Origin: Chromobacterium alticapitis
GTDB taxonomy: Bacteria > Pseudomonadota > Gammaproteobacteria > Burkholderiales > Chromobacteriaceae
Length of the DNA stretch: 63,041 nt
Reading direction: 5' to 3'
NCBI RefSeq assembly: GCF_002924365.1
Contig: NZ_PQWB01000032.1
Span: 1 to 63,041, forward strand
Numbering within the stretch: the stretch's first letter is position 1; each line of letters begins with the position of its first letter. Below the pieces are notes generated by a model. The model was given only the letters and a program-made list of their open reading frames with translations. It was not told the origin of the DNA and searched no databases. Position numbers and translations under genes: made by a program. Below, in pieces: positions 38,007 through 48,523 of this stretch.

Positions 38007-38465
38007 ATGACCACGACCATTGCGCGCAAGGAGGAAGAAACCAGCCTGGACACCCGGGCTGCGATCGAGATTTTCTTTTACGCCTACAAGGCCCTGACCA
38101 CCAAGCCAGATGAAATGCTGGCCAAACGCGGACTGGCCCGCGTGCACCATCGCATCCTGTTTTTCATCGCCCGCTACCCCAAGCTATCGGTCAAGGACTT
38201 GCTGTCCTTCCTCGGCGTGACCAAGCAAGCCATCAACATCCCCTTGCGCCAGTTGATGGAAATGGGCCTGGTGTGCAGCCAGCCCGCGCCCCATGACAAG
38301 CGCGTCAAACAATTAACGCTGAGCGAGGAAGGACTGCGCCTGGAGGAAAACCTGCACCGGGAGCAGCAGCGCCTGCTGCAAACCGCCTTCGACGATTGCG
38401 GCGACAAGGCCACCCGCGACTGGTTCCTGATCAACGGCAAGCTGTCCGAACACATCCTGCCTTGA
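38007..38465 (+). CDS. MarR family transcriptional regulator
   Basis: 152 residues. Winged-helix core: LARVHHRILFFIARYPKLSVKDLLSFLGVTKQAINIPLRQLMEMGLV, then the wing with PAPHDKRVKQLTLSEEG, which holds the DxR wing motif of MarR proteins. Ligand and targets unknown; the neighbouring secreted protein gene is the nearest candidate. Shares a bidirectional terminator with convergent greB. Confidence 0.87.
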   Translation: MTTTIARKEEETSLDTRAAIEIFFYAYKALTTKPDEMLAKRGLARVHHRILFFIARYPKLSVKDLLSFLGVTKQAINIPLRQLMEMGLVCSQPAPHDKRVKQLTLSEEGLRLEENLHREQQRLLQTAFDDCGDKATRDWFLINGKLSEHILP

Positions 38466-38486
38466 GCGCCGTGCGCCATGAAATGA

Positions 38487-38513
38487 AAACGGCCCGGAAA
38501 CTCCGGGCCGTTT
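38487..38513. terminator. Bidirectional terminator between marR-type gene and greB
   Basis: 12-bp perfect stem AAACGGCCCGGA / TCCGGGCCGTTT with an AAC loop. T-rich on both strands, stronger for the minus strand (TTTTCATTT). Confidence 0.8.
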
Positions 38514-38527
38514 GCTTGCCTGCGGCA

Positions 38528-39082
38528 TCAATCCAGGCGGACGTAGCAGACTTCCAGCACTTCGATGTCCTCATCGCCGTCCGGCCCGCGAAACAGCACG
38601 GTATCGCCCTCGCGCGATTTCAGCAGCGTGCGCGCGATCGGCGAAATCCAGCTGATGCGGCCGCGCGGCAGATCGATCTCGTCCACGCCGACGATGGACA
38701 GCCGCTGCTCGCTGCCGTCGCCGCGCTGAATCAGCACGGTGGCGGAAAAAAAGACCTGATCGGTCGCTTCCCTAGCCTCCGGGTCCACCACCTCGGCGAT
38801 CTCCAGACGCTTGGTCAGGAAACGGATGCGGCGGTCTATCTCGCGCAGGCGGCGCTTGCCGTACAGATAGTCGCCGTTCTCGGAGCGATCGCCGTTGCTG
38901 GCCGCCCAGTTGACCACTTGCACCATCTCCGGCCGCTCGCGGTTGACCAGATGGTACAGCTCATCCTTCAGCCGCTGCCAGCCCAGCGGCGTGATGTAGT
39001 TCTTGGTCGACGCGGGCAGGCGGCGCTCGGCCGGCAGATCGTCATCCTGCTGTTCGTCTTCTCGGGTAAATGCCTTGCTCAT
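38528..39082 (-). CDS. greB: Transcription elongation factor GreB
   Basis: 184 residues. The N-terminal coiled coil with acidic tip is in ASNGDRSENGDYLYGKRRLREIDRRIRFL, which stimulates transcript cleavage in backtracked RNA polymerase. The C-terminal FKBP-like domain ends EDIEVLEVCYVRLD. A 25-residue polar leader makes it longer than E. coli GreB (158). YLYGKRRLREID is the usual GreB rather than GreA marker. Confidence 0.93.
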   Translation of the reverse strand: MSKAFTREDEQQDDDLPAERRLPASTKNYITPLGWQRLKDELYHLVNRERPEMVQVVNWAASNGDRSENGDYLYGKRRLREIDRRIRFLTKRLEIAEVVDPEAREATDQVFFSATVLIQRGDGSEQRLSIVGVDEIDLPRGRISWISPIARTLLKSREGDTVLFRGPDGDEDIEVLEVCYVRLD

Positions 39083-39120
39083 CGCCTAGTCGATTCCATG
39101 CCTCGGACAATCATGTCTCA

Positions 39121-39588
39121 TTATGCCTGAGTTTGCGGCAGCGGCTCGCCCGCCAGCAATGCCAGGCAATACGGCAGCAGCGCCTTCGGCCGCAACCTCA
39201 CCCGCCGCAGCGCCGCGGCATCCAGCCACACCAGTTCATAATGGTTGTCCGGCGTAAGCTTGGCCAGCTCAGGCCCGCCCAGGCGCAGCAAGCCGCGATG
39301 CTCGCGGGCCACGAAGACATGCTCGGTGCGGCTTTTGCTCTCCAGCACGCACAACTCGCCGCCCAGCCAGACATTGAGCCCGGTTTCCTCGCGCGTCTCG
39401 CGCACACAGGCCATCGCCGGCGTCTCGTTCTTCTTGATGTTGCCGCCCGGCAACACGAAGAACTCCTTCTCGGGCTTGACCCTGCGCATCAGCAGCAGGC
39501 GGCCATGCTCGACGATCACGATGGAGGCGCGCAGCCTGCGCTCCGGCAAGTCCCAGAAGGCGTCGGCGCCTTCTTCCCGCAGTTCCAT
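39121..39588 (-). CDS. Nudix hydrolase
   Basis: 155 residues. Complete Nudix box GGNIKKNETPAMACVRETRE followed by ETGLN, with the G-x5-E-x7-REtrEEtG spacing, so it should be an active nucleoside-diphosphate-X hydrolase. The substrate is not evident. It lies between greB and rluB on the same strand but a terminator separates it from rluB; 38 bp separate its stop from the greB start. Confidence 0.88.
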   Translation of the reverse strand: MELREEGADAFWDLPERRLRASIVIVEHGRLLLMRRVKPEKEFFVLPGGNIKKNETPAMACVRETREETGLNVWLGGELCVLESKSRTEHVFVAREHRGLLRLGGPELAKLTPDNHYELVWLDAAALRRVRLRPKALLPYCLALLAGEPLPQTQA

Positions 39589-39601
39589 TCGTTCCTCGCA
39601 A

Positions 39602-39637
39602 TAAAAAGCGGGCGCCGCCCCATGGCGCTCGCCCGCG
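39602..39637 (-). terminator. Intrinsic terminator of rluB
   Basis: Stem GCGGGCG / CGCCCGC (39608-39614 with 39630-39636) followed on the minus strand by TTTTTATTG. Confidence 0.75.
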
Positions 39638-39659
39638 TGTCACGACTCGTTCCGGCCGA

Positions 39660-41105
<1,446 letters not shown>

Positions 41106-41142
41106 GTGTTTGCTCTTTCCATGCGAGCAACTGGCGGAAGCG

Positions 41143-41775
41143 TTATTCCGCGACTGGCTCTAAATTGTCCGCCTCATCGTCGAGGGGGATGTCGTCTGCG
41201 CCCGCGTCGGGGCGATCGTCCTGCGTCTGGCTATCCGGCACTATCAAGCTGCCCAACTCCGCCAGAGGCGGCAGGTCGTTCAGCGAGACAAAGCTCAGAT
41301 CGTCCAGAAATTTGCGTGTCGTGGCGTACAGGCCGGGACGGCCCGGTACGTCCTTGTGACCGATGACTTCAATCCAACCGCGCTCCAGCAGGGTCTGCAT
41401 CACGTTGGTCGAGACCGATACGCCTCGTATCGCCTCGATATCGCCTCGGGTCACAGGTTGTTTGTAGGCGATGATCGCCAGTGTTTCCATCACCGCCCGC
41501 GAGTAACGCGGGGGCTTTTCCGGATTGAGCCGATTCAAATAAGGCGTGAACTCGGCCCGGGCGCGAAAGCGCCAGCCCGAAGCCAGCTTGACCAGCTCTA
41601 TGCCGCGACCGCGCCAATCCCCCTGGATGTCTTCCAGAATATCGTTGATCAGCGCCGCCTTGACGTCCTCGGTGAACAGCCGTTTCAACTGGGAAACGGA
41701 CAGCGGCTCTTGCGCCGTCAGCAAGGCTGTTTCCAGCACGATCTTAAGATATTTTAAATCGGTAATGGTGGACAT
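41143..41775 (-). CDS. scpB: Segregation and condensation protein ScpB
   Basis: 210 residues with the two winged-helix domains of ScpB ([58 protein letters not shown]). It works with ScpA and SMC in chromosome condensation. The C terminus is acidic. scpA is not in the window and no gene of that type lies next to it. Located 37 bp upstream of rluB, likely the same operon. Confidence 0.94.
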   Translation of the reverse strand: MSTITDLKYLKIVLETALLTAQEPLSVSQLKRLFTEDVKAALINDILEDIQGDWRGRGIELVKLASGWRFRARAEFTPYLNRLNPEKPPRYSRAVMETLAIIAYKQPVTRGDIEAIRGVSVSTNVMQTLLERGWIEVIGHKDVPGRPGLYATTRKFLDDLSFVSLNDLPPLAELGSLIVPDSQTQDDRPDAGADDIPLDDEADNLEPVAE

Positions 41776-41856
41776 TAAACCGGGATGTCGGAAAACCTAG
41801 GGACTATATACGCGGGAAACGGCGGATTCTACACGACTTTTCCCGCGCGAGAAACA

Positions 41857-42375
41857 TTATTCTATCAAACTGGCCAACGAGGCCAGACTATAGCGCCTGG
41901 CCACGCTGCCGTCCGCTTGCGGCATGTCCTCCAAGCGCTGGCCGCCGCACGCCTCTATCGTGCGAAGCCCGGCGATGTTGGCGGCATCGCACACCAGCAC
42001 CCAATTGCCGCAGGCCGGCGCAGCCGCCATCGCCTGCACGTACTGCAGCAATACCCGGCCATAGCCATGGCCGCGCCACGACGACAGCACTTCGAAACCG
42101 ATATGGCCGATTTCATCCTGAATCACTTCGGTCTCGCCTTCGCGCAGTCTGGCCGCGCCGACAATCTCGCCGTCGTCGGTCAGCAAAAACCAGGTCTGGC
42201 ACGGCACCCAGCCTTCGGGCAGCGCCTCGGCATCCGCATGCTGCAACACTTTGCTCAGCCAGCCGTCGGCATCGTCGGGCAGCTCGCAATAATAATCGAA
42301 GCCCTCCTCGCGGCAATGCCGGAAATAAAGACGGTAGGCGGATTGATGCTGCTCGCTGGCGGCTTCGATTTTCAT
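41857..42375 (-). CDS. GNAT family N-acetyltransferase
   Basis: 172 residues. The acetyl-CoA binding motif is in SSWRGHGYGRVLLQYVQ (R/Q-x-x-G-x-G/A) and the following strand/helix LVCDAANIAGLRTIEACGG is typical for GNAT. The N-terminal ~60 residues are a family-variable substrate part. Substrate unknown. GGGGAG lies before the ATG at 42375. The longer frame upstream is noncoding shadow. Confidence 0.85.
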   Translation of the reverse strand: MKIEAASEQHQSAYRLYFRHCREEGFDYYCELPDDADGWLSKVLQHADAEALPEGWVPCQTWFLLTDDGEIVGAARLREGETEVIQDEIGHIGFEVLSSWRGHGYGRVLLQYVQAMAAAPACGNWVLVCDAANIAGLRTIEACGGQRLEDMPQADGSVARRYSLASLASLIE

Positions 42376-42492
42376 GGATGGCTCCCCTGGTCGATACTCA
42401 CATCGTAAACAGCTGAGCGGCAAGGTCAAGCCTTTCGCGCATGCCGCAGCCGGCTGTGCGACAATCGCCCCCTGACCGCAGCGAGCAACACC

Positions 42493-43470
42493 ATGAGCGA
42501 CACCCCACAAGCGATACTGCTGATGGGCCCCACCGCCTCCGGCAAAACCGGACTGGCGCTGGAGCTGGCCCATCGTTTTCCGGTCGAAATAATCAGCGTC
42601 GACTCCGCGCTGGTCTATCGCGACATGGACATAGGCAGCGCCAAGCCCTCGTCCGAGGAAATGGCCGCCTGCCCTCACCACTTGATAGACATCATCAGCC
42701 CGTTGCAAAGCTATTCCGCCGCGCAATTCCACGCCGACGCCAACCGGCTGATCGTTGACATCCAGTCGCGCGGCAAGCTGCCGCTGCTAGTGGGCGGCAC
42801 CATGCTGTATTACAAAGCGCTGCTGGAAGGCTTGTCCGACCTCCCCCAGGCCGACGCCGCATTGCGCGCCGAGCTGGATGCCGATGCCGCGCGGCTGGGT
42901 TGGCCGGCGATGCACGCACGCCTGGCGGAGCTGGACCCTGCCACCGCAGTCCGGCTCAACCCTAACGACTCGCAACGCATTCACCGCGCGCTGGAAGTAT
43001 GCCTGCTCAGCGGCAAGCCCATGTCCGCACTGATCGCCCAGGGCAAGGAAGCTGCGGCGGACTTTCGCTTCCTGCCGCTGGCGCTGGCGCCGCGCGAGCG
43101 CGGTTGGCTGCACTCACGCATCGCCGAGCGCTTCCGCATCATGCTGGAACAAGGCTTCCTGGACGAAGTCAGCCGCCTGCGCGCGAACTATCCGGAACTG
43201 ACGCTGAACCTGCCATCCATGCGCTGCGTCGGCTATCGCCAGGCCTGGGAGCATCAGGATGGCCAGTATGGCTTCGATGAATTTGTCGAACGCGGCGTCG
43301 CCGCCACCCGCCAGTTGGCCAAGCGCCAGTTAACCTGGACGCGCAGCCTGGATGTGATCCCCGTCGATGCGCAACGCGATGATCTGCCCGGCCTGCTCTC
43401 GTCGGCGGTGGAAGACTTCCTGGCTGAGAGGCCGCCGGCCGACTCGCTGCGCTACAACGGCGACTTCTGA
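42493..43470 (+). CDS. miaA: tRNA dimethylallyltransferase MiaA
   Basis: 325 residues. P-loop GPTASGKT at 12-19. [20 protein letters not shown] and the [14 protein letters not shown] segment are the family's substrate and prenyl-donor sites. It transfers a dimethylallyl group to A37 of tRNAs reading UNN codons. Length near E. coli MiaA (316). Single gene here, not next to mutL or hfq. A weak inverted repeat GGCAGGC/GCCTGCC (43481-43499) without T run follows. Confidence 0.96.
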   Translation: MSDTPQAILLMGPTASGKTGLALELAHRFPVEIISVDSALVYRDMDIGSAKPSSEEMAACPHHLIDIISPLQSYSAAQFHADANRLIVDIQSRGKLPLLVGGTMLYYKALLEGLSDLPQADAALRAELDADAARLGWPAMHARLAELDPATAVRLNPNDSQRIHRALEVCLLSGKPMSALIAQGKEAAADFRFLPLALAPRERGWLHSRIAERFRIMLEQGFLDEVSRLRANYPELTLNLPSMRCVGYRQAWEHQDGQYGFDEFVERGVAATRQLAKRQLTWTRSLDVIPVDAQRDDLPGLLSSAVEDFLAERPPADSLRYNGDF

Positions 43471-43522
43471 ATGAGGCGACGGCAGGCAAACCGCCTGCCA
43501 TCCCCGCATCGCCCGCGCGCGC

Positions 43523-44113
43523 TCAGGGGCTGACGCTCATCCGCAAGGTATGGGTCCAGTCATGGTCGCTGGCCGACACCACATTGCCGTAAGACGCGTA
43601 AGTCATGCCCTCGCCCGGCCACGGGTTCATCATATACAGGTAATTGCCGCCGCTGCCGCTCTGGTAGCCGCGGCCGACGATGAAGTGGCCGCCGCCGCTA
43701 GTCCAGCCATAACGGATCACGAAGGGCCTGTTGGCCTGGATGTCCTGCAGCACATGGGTCCATGACAGATAGTCGTAGACTGTGAAATTGGACACCCCCC
43801 AGTTGCTCAAGATGTCCTGCAGGCTGCCGCCGCCGCCAAACATATTATTGGGACTGTTGGCGTCGCTGTTCCAATTGAAATTGCTGTTGCCGCAGGCATA
43901 GTTGATGCCGAAGGCCCAGTTGACGATGGCGCACTGGCTAGGCGTTTGCTTGTACCAAGCCAACACCGCCTTGCTCGAGCCGGCCCAGCACCACTGGCTG
44001 TGCTCCTGCACCGTCAGCGGCACGCCCAGCACCTTGCTGTCTGCCTGAACGGCGGCTGCGGCGGCCAGCATCGCCAGCGCAATGGCGGTCTTTCCCAAAC
44101 CTTGCTTCATCAT
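43523..44113 (-). CDS. Secreted papain-like cysteine protease (C39/C70-like)
   Basis: 196 residues. Signal peptide in residues 1-24 (cut after VQA). The mature N terminus has VQEHSQWCWAGSSKAVLAWY, the Q-x-x-x-W-C-W-A active-site pattern of papain-like C39/C70 (AvrRpt2-type) peptidases, with Cys42 as nucleophile. His143 in GGGHFIVGRGY and Asn163 in MMNPWPGEG complete the expected catalytic triad. Two more Cys (61, 74) may form a disulfide. It follows a secreted partner gene by 12 bp. Substrate unknown; a role in defence, predation or host interaction is only inference. Confidence 0.75.
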   Translation of the reverse strand: MMKQGLGKTAIALAMLAAAAAVQADSKVLGVPLTVQEHSQWCWAGSSKAVLAWYKQTPSQCAIVNWAFGINYACGNSNFNWNSDANSPNNMFGGGGSLQDILSNWGVSNFTVYDYLSWTHVLQDIQANRPFVIRYGWTSGGGHFIVGRGYQSGSGGNYLYMMNPWPGEGMTYASYGNVVSASDHDWTHTLRMSVSP

Positions 44114-44125
44114 GATGCTCTCTCC

Positions 44126-44833
44126 TCAGCGCCAGTTGGATAGATTGCTGCGCACCGCGGCGCGCAGCGGCTCGAGCAGCGTCTGCCCATCCAGCAGCGC
44201 CCGCTCTCCCTCCGCCTGGCGCTTCAGCGCCAGAGACGCATAAGCCGAGCTCAGCGCGGCGAAACGCGGCTGCCCGCCGCCTGCCGGCGTCACTTCCAGA
44301 AAATCCGATTGCGCCTGAAAAACGCGCAGGAAACGCAGGCTGGCTCGGCCCGAATCCCCATAAGCCGCCCGCAGCGAGGCCAGATCCCGCGCCAGGCCGG
44401 CCGCGCCAAAGGAAACCGCCTGCCAGCGCTCTCCCGTTTTCTCCACCGTCACCAGCCCCACCGGCCGCGCCTGCTGATAGACAGTAAAGCGCCAGACGCC
44501 TGTCGGCGACATCTGGCGACTGAGATTCGCGTCCTCCGCCAATACTTGCTGCGGCGTCACGCTATACACTGGGAAGCCATCGCCGATGCGCAGCGCGGCC
44601 AGGGCGCGGGCATCGCTCACATCCAGCGGGAATTCGCCAGGCAAACGGGCGCCGAAGTCCTGCGCGCCCTGCCGGGCGAAACCTGCCAGGCCCAGCTTCG
44701 CGGCCGCTTCGGCCTCATTCTGCTGTTGCGCCAGCTGCGCCGCGGACAGGGGCGCGGCATATGACGACCCGGCACCGCCAGCGAGAACGGCCAGGCCCAG
44801 CCAGGCCGCCGTGATCACGGATTTGGACTGCAT
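44126..44833 (-). CDS. Secreted hypothetical protein co-encoded with cysteine protease
   Basis: 235 residues. Signal peptide MQSKSVITAAWLGLAVLAGG with cleavage near SYA-AP. The mature part contains no Cys and no motif I recognise; VYSVTPQQVLAEDANLSRQM, RFTVYQQARPVGLVTVEK and LKRQAEGERALLDG are its clearest segments. It precedes the secreted protease gene by 12 bp in the same direction. A propeptide, chaperone or inhibitor role for the protease is the natural guess but unsupported by motif. GGAG precedes the chosen ATG. Confidence 0.65.
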   Translation of the reverse strand: MQSKSVITAAWLGLAVLAGGAGSSYAAPLSAAQLAQQQNEAEAAAKLGLAGFARQGAQDFGARLPGEFPLDVSDARALAALRIGDGFPVYSVTPQQVLAEDANLSRQMSPTGVWRFTVYQQARPVGLVTVEKTGERWQAVSFGAAGLARDLASLRAAYGDSGRASLRFLRVFQAQSDFLEVTPAGGGQPRFAALSSAYASLALKRQAEGERALLDGQTLLEPLRAAVRSNLSNWR

Positions 44834-45116
44834 CTCTTGACTCTCCTGTATTGGGATTGCGTTTACAGTTCGACACCGCCCCCTGTTGCCTGGGAGCATG
44901 AGCATAGTCATAGCAGTCCGAATACCCGCGCCCTATCCGTGAAACAACGGTCCACTCATTTGATTTAAAATAAAAAACTCATTAATATCAATTACTTGAA
45001 TACTTAAGTCAAAGCGAGTTGCAAGATAGGGCTTGCCCGGAAGGTCAGTATCGCCTCTATCCAAAAAACAACGGCTCGCCTATGTTGAAGCTGTCTACCT
45101 CGACACGGACCATGCC
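44834..45116. other. AT-rich divergent intergenic region
   Basis: 283 bp between the secreted protease pair and a small secreted protein. Bases ~44955-45010 are very AT-rich for this genome (runs such as TTTAAAATAAAAAACTC). Likely promoter area for both directions; no specific boxes are assigned. Confidence 0.4.
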
Positions 45117-45380
45117 ATGCGCTACCTGCCGCCGCTCCTACTCCTCTGCCTGGCGCAAGCCGCACTCGCCTCGCCGCCGCCCGAAAACAGCCGGGTGCCG
45201 CCGGATGAAGCCTTTCAGGCCTGCAATGGCAAGAAAGCCGGCGACGCGGTGAATTTCACCACGCCGCGCGGCGAAAAAATGAGCGGAAAATGCAAACTGC
45301 TGCCGGCGCGCCTCGCCGCCGTGCCGGACCATCCTCCGCCGCCGCCCGGCTCCACGCCGCTGCCGCCTCCGGGACAATGA
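45117..45380 (+). CDS. Small secreted Pro-rich protein
   Basis: 87 residues. Signal peptide MRYLPPLLLLCLAQAALA, cleaved after ALA. The mature part has a pair of cysteines in ACNGKKAGD and SGKCKLL, a pattern common in small proteobacterial secreted proteins of unknown role, and ends in Pro-rich HPPPPPGSTPLPPPGQ. The in-frame start at 45033 would hide the signal peptide, so 45117 is preferred. Confidence 0.6.
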   Translation: MRYLPPLLLLCLAQAALASPPPENSRVPPDEAFQACNGKKAGDAVNFTTPRGEKMSGKCKLLPARLAAVPDHPPPPPGSTPLPPPGQ

Positions 45381-45410
45381 AAAAGCCCGCGGCCTTCCGG
45401 CGGCGGGCTT
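45381..45410 (-). terminator. Terminator between the small secreted gene and ridA
   Basis: Stem AAGCCCGC / GCGGGCTT (45383-45390 with 45403-45410), followed on the minus strand by TTTCATT. Mainly serves ridA. Confidence 0.7.
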
Positions 45411-45437
45411 CGGCGCTATGCGCGGCGGATGGCGCGA

Positions 45438-45785
45438 TCAGCGCGCGGCGACCAGCTTGATTTCTACCTTCCACGCCGGATTGGCCAGTTTGGCTTCCAC
45501 CGTGGCGCGGGCCGGCACATGGCCTGCCGGCACCCAGGCGTCCCAGGCGGCGTTCATCGCGTCGTAATCAGCCAGATTGGCCAGGAAAATAGTGACGTCG
45601 ACGATCTTGGCCTTGTCCGAATCCAGTTCCGCCAGCAGCGCGTCAATCTGCGCCAGCACGTTCTCGGTCTGGCCGCGGGCGTCTGCCTCGGTGTTTTCCG
45701 GAACCTGGCCGGCCAGGAAGATCAGGCCATTGGTCACCACGGCCTCGGCCAGACGGGCGCCCTGCTTGTGACGGTAGATGCTCAT
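45438..45785 (-). CDS. ridA: RidA family protein (YjgF/YER057c/UK114)
   Basis: 115 residues of the Rid fold. VTNGLIFLAGQVPENTEADARGQTENVLAQIDALL is the typical front half. The end (GHVPARATVEAKLANPAWKVEIKLVAA) has the conserved Arg that hydrolyses enamine/imine intermediates in RidA; the usual final E is present as VEIKLVAA. GGAG 6 nt before the ATG at 45785 fixes the start. It lies 52 bp after a cystathionine lyase, an enzyme that makes such intermediates, so a detoxifying role there fits. Confidence 0.85.
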   Translation of the reverse strand: MSIYRHKQGARLAEAVVTNGLIFLAGQVPENTEADARGQTENVLAQIDALLAELDSDKAKIVDVTIFLANLADYDAMNAAWDAWVPAGHVPARATVEAKLANPAWKVEIKLVAAR

Positions 45786-45837
45786 AAGATTCTCCATATG
45801 CGGTGAGGGGTCGCCGTCGATTCTAGCGGCAAAGCGC

Positions 45838-46980
45838 TCAACTGTCCCGGCCGGCCCGTTCCAGGTCCGCGATCAGCGCCGCCTCGCCCTCCACGCCCAC
45901 GGACAGCCGGATCAGGTTGTCGTGTATGCCCAACGCGGCGCGGCGCTCGGCGGGAATCGAGGCATGGGTCATCGCTGCCGGCAGGCAGACCAGGCTTTCC
46001 ACCCCGCCCAGGCTCTCCGCCAGGGCGAACAGCTGGAGCTTGGCCAGGAAAGCTTTGACGTCGCCTTTCAGATAGAAGGACACGATGCCGCCGTAGCCCT
46101 GCATCTGACGGCGCGCCAGTTCATGCTGCGGATGGCTTTCCAGCCCTGGATACAGCACGCGCTCCACCCACGGCTGCGCCTCCAGCCAACGCGCGATGGC
46201 CTGCGCGTTGCGGTTGTGCTGCTCGACGCGCAACGCCAGCGTGCGCAAGCCGCGCAGCACCAGGAAGCTGGGGAAGGCATCCAGAATGGCGCCTACCGCG
46301 TTGTGCAGGAAGGCCAGCTGTTCCGCCAGTTCGGGCTTGTCGCGGCTGGCCACGGCCACGCCGGCCACCACGTCGGAATGGCCGTTCAGGTATTTGGTGG
46401 CGGAATGGACGACAATGTCAAAGCCGAAGTCCAGCGGCCGCTGGTTGACCGGCGAGGCGAAAGTGTTGTCGACCACAGCGATCAGATCATGGCGGCGGGC
46501 GATGGCGGACACCTGCGGCAGATCCACCAGCTGGTTCAGCGGATTGGACGGCGTCTCCACCCAAATCATCCGGGTATTGGGCCGAATGGCGGCCTCCAGC
46601 GCGGCGCTATCGGCGGAGGCGACATAAGTCACCTCCAGGTTGGCGCTGAGCTTGCGCACCTTCTCAAACAAACGGTAGGTGCCGCCGTACAGGTCGTTGA
46701 CCGCGATCAGGTGGCTGCCGGCCGGCAACAACTCCAGCACAGTGGAAATGGCGGCGAGGCCGGAACCGAAGGCATAGCCGCGCAGGCCGCCCTCCAGCTC
46801 TGCCACCGCGCGTTCCAGCGCCTCGCGCGTGGGGTTTTGCGAGCGGGAGTATTCATAGCCGGTATGTTCGCCCGGCGCGTGCTGACGATAAGTGGAGGTC
46901 GCGTAGATAGGCGGCATCACCGCGCCGAAGGCATCCTCATGCGCGCCGGCCGTCACGGCCAAAGTGTGAAAATCGGTCAT
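45838..46980 (-). CDS. Cystathionine gamma-lyase/gamma-synthase family PLP enzyme
   Basis: 380 residues of the Cys/Met metabolism PLP family. The PLP Lys is in HSATKYLNGHSDV. YSRSQNPTREALE near the front and SLGGVESLVCLPAAMTHASI at the end are typical. Cystathionine gamma-lyase, gamma-synthase and O-acylhomoserine sulfhydrylase look alike here. The direct neighbour upstream is a cystathionine beta-synthase, so gamma-lyase activity (cystathionine to cysteine, reverse transsulfuration) is the best reading. AAGGATGG precedes the ATG at 46980. Confidence 0.9.
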   Translation of the reverse strand: MTDFHTLAVTAGAHEDAFGAVMPPIYATSTYRQHAPGEHTGYEYSRSQNPTREALERAVAELEGGLRGYAFGSGLAAISTVLELLPAGSHLIAVNDLYGGTYRLFEKVRKLSANLEVTYVASADSAALEAAIRPNTRMIWVETPSNPLNQLVDLPQVSAIARRHDLIAVVDNTFASPVNQRPLDFGFDIVVHSATKYLNGHSDVVAGVAVASRDKPELAEQLAFLHNAVGAILDAFPSFLVLRGLRTLALRVEQHNRNAQAIARWLEAQPWVERVLYPGLESHPQHELARRQMQGYGGIVSFYLKGDVKAFLAKLQLFALAESLGGVESLVCLPAAMTHASIPAERRAALGIHDNLIRLSVGVEGEAALIADLERAGRDS

Positions 46981-47046
46981 GTTTCCATCCTTTTCTAAAT
47001 CATGCGCCCGGCGCATCGCGTCCGGGCGGCGAATCGATCAAGCGGC

Positions 47047-48417
47047 TCAGGCCGCACGCGGCTGGCGGCGCCAGAAGGCCAGCAGGTCGGCCTGGGTAAT
47101 CAGGCCCAGGTAGCGGCCCTGCTCCACGATCAGCGCGATATGGCCTTCATTGAACACCTGCAGCAAGTCCTGCAGCGAGGCCCGCGGCGACAAGGTCCGC
47201 ACCTGGCCGCTCATCGCGCTCCGCACCGTGCGGCGGAAGTTCTCCGGCTCGCCGTGCACTGACAGCAGCAAGTCCCATTCATCCAGCACACCCACCACCT
47301 TGTCGTCTTCCAGCACCGGCATCTGCGATACGTCGTGCAGCCGCATGCGCTGATAGGCCGCGCTCAAGGGCTCGTCCGGATGGCAAGACACGGTGCTGCC
47401 GTCCTGGTGGCGGCGCACGATCAGATCAGTCAGGCCGCCCACTTCGGGCAGGCGCAGCATGCCCTGATCCACCAGCCAGTCATGGTTGTAGAACTTGGAC
47501 AGGTATTTATTGCCGCTGTCGCACACCAGCGTCACCACCCGCTTGGGCTCGGTCTGCTCGCGGCAGTAACGCAGCGCCGCCGCCAGCAAAGCGCCGGACG
47601 AGGAACCGGCCAAGATGCCTTCGGCGCGCAGCAAATGCTGCGCGGTGTCGAAGCTTTCCTGGTCGCTGACCCGATAGGCGCGCTTGACCATGGACAGATC
47701 GGTTTGCGGCGGAATGAAATCCTCGCCTATGCCCTCGATCAGCCAGCTGCCGGCCTGGCCGTAACTGCCGGTTTCGACATAGTCCGCCAGCACCGACCCC
47801 ACCGGATCCGCCAGCACAAAGGCGGTGGCCGGCGATTGCCGGCTGAAAAAACGAGTCAGCCCGGTCAGCGTGCCGCTGGAGCCGACGCCGACCACCACCG
47901 CATCCACCTGCCCATCCATCTGGCGCCAGATTTCCGGTCCGGTGGTGGTTTCATGCGCCAGGGGATTGGCCGGGTTATTGAACTGGTCTATGTAGTAAGC
48001 GCCCGGCGTGTCCGCGGCTATGCTCGCCGCCAGGTCCTGGTAATACTCGGGATGGCCCTTGCCGACATCCGAGCGCGTCAGCACCACTTTGGCGCCCAGC
48101 GCCTGCAGGTGCAGGATTTTCTCGCGGCTCATCTTGTCCGGCACCACCAGCGTCAGCGCATAGCCCTTTTGCGCGGCCACCAGAGCGAGGCCCAGGCCCG
48201 TGTTGCCGGCGGTGGCCTCGATGATGGCGCCGCCGGGCTTCAGTCTGCCCTCGCGCTCGGCCGCCTCGATCATGGTCAGCGCGATGCGGTCCTTGATCGA
48301 GCCGCCGGGATTCTGGCTTTCCAATTTCAGGTACAGCTCGCAAGGACCCGTGTCCAGGTGGCGAACCCGCGCCAGCGGCGTATTGCCTATCAGGGAAAGA
48401 ATCGAATCATCTTTCAT
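47047..48417 (-). CDS. cbs: Cystathionine beta-synthase with C-terminal CBS pair
   Basis: 456 residues. PLP Lys in NPGGSIKDRIA, the phosphate loop in EATAGNTGLGLALVA and SSGTLTGL. The last ~130 residues are a CBS pair (VSCHPDEPLSAAYQRMRLHD; VRTLSPRASLQDLLQVFNEGH) as in eukaryotic-type and many bacterial CBS enzymes, where it may regulate activity. It condenses serine (or O-acetylserine) and homocysteine to cystathionine, and the product would be used by the enzyme encoded 66 bp downstream. GGAG before the ATG. An AT-rich 106-bp region upstream likely holds the promoter. Confidence 0.9.
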   Translation of the reverse strand: MKDDSILSLIGNTPLARVRHLDTGPCELYLKLESQNPGGSIKDRIALTMIEAAEREGRLKPGGAIIEATAGNTGLGLALVAAQKGYALTLVVPDKMSREKILHLQALGAKVVLTRSDVGKGHPEYYQDLAASIAADTPGAYYIDQFNNPANPLAHETTTGPEIWRQMDGQVDAVVVGVGSSGTLTGLTRFFSRQSPATAFVLADPVGSVLADYVETGSYGQAGSWLIEGIGEDFIPPQTDLSMVKRAYRVSDQESFDTAQHLLRAEGILAGSSSGALLAAALRYCREQTEPKRVVTLVCDSGNKYLSKFYNHDWLVDQGMLRLPEVGGLTDLIVRRHQDGSTVSCHPDEPLSAAYQRMRLHDVSQMPVLEDDKVVGVLDEWDLLLSVHGEPENFRRTVRSAMSGQVRTLSPRASLQDLLQVFNEGHIALIVEQGRYLGLITQADLLAFWRRQPRAA

Positions 48418-48523
48418 TTTCTCACTCCTGGGTATTTGAAAATAATTTTTAGTAATTTTTGGTTATATAAAAAGCGGAAGAATGTCTATTTAAGACCGAG
48501 CATTTACCAGATATAGCAAGCCC

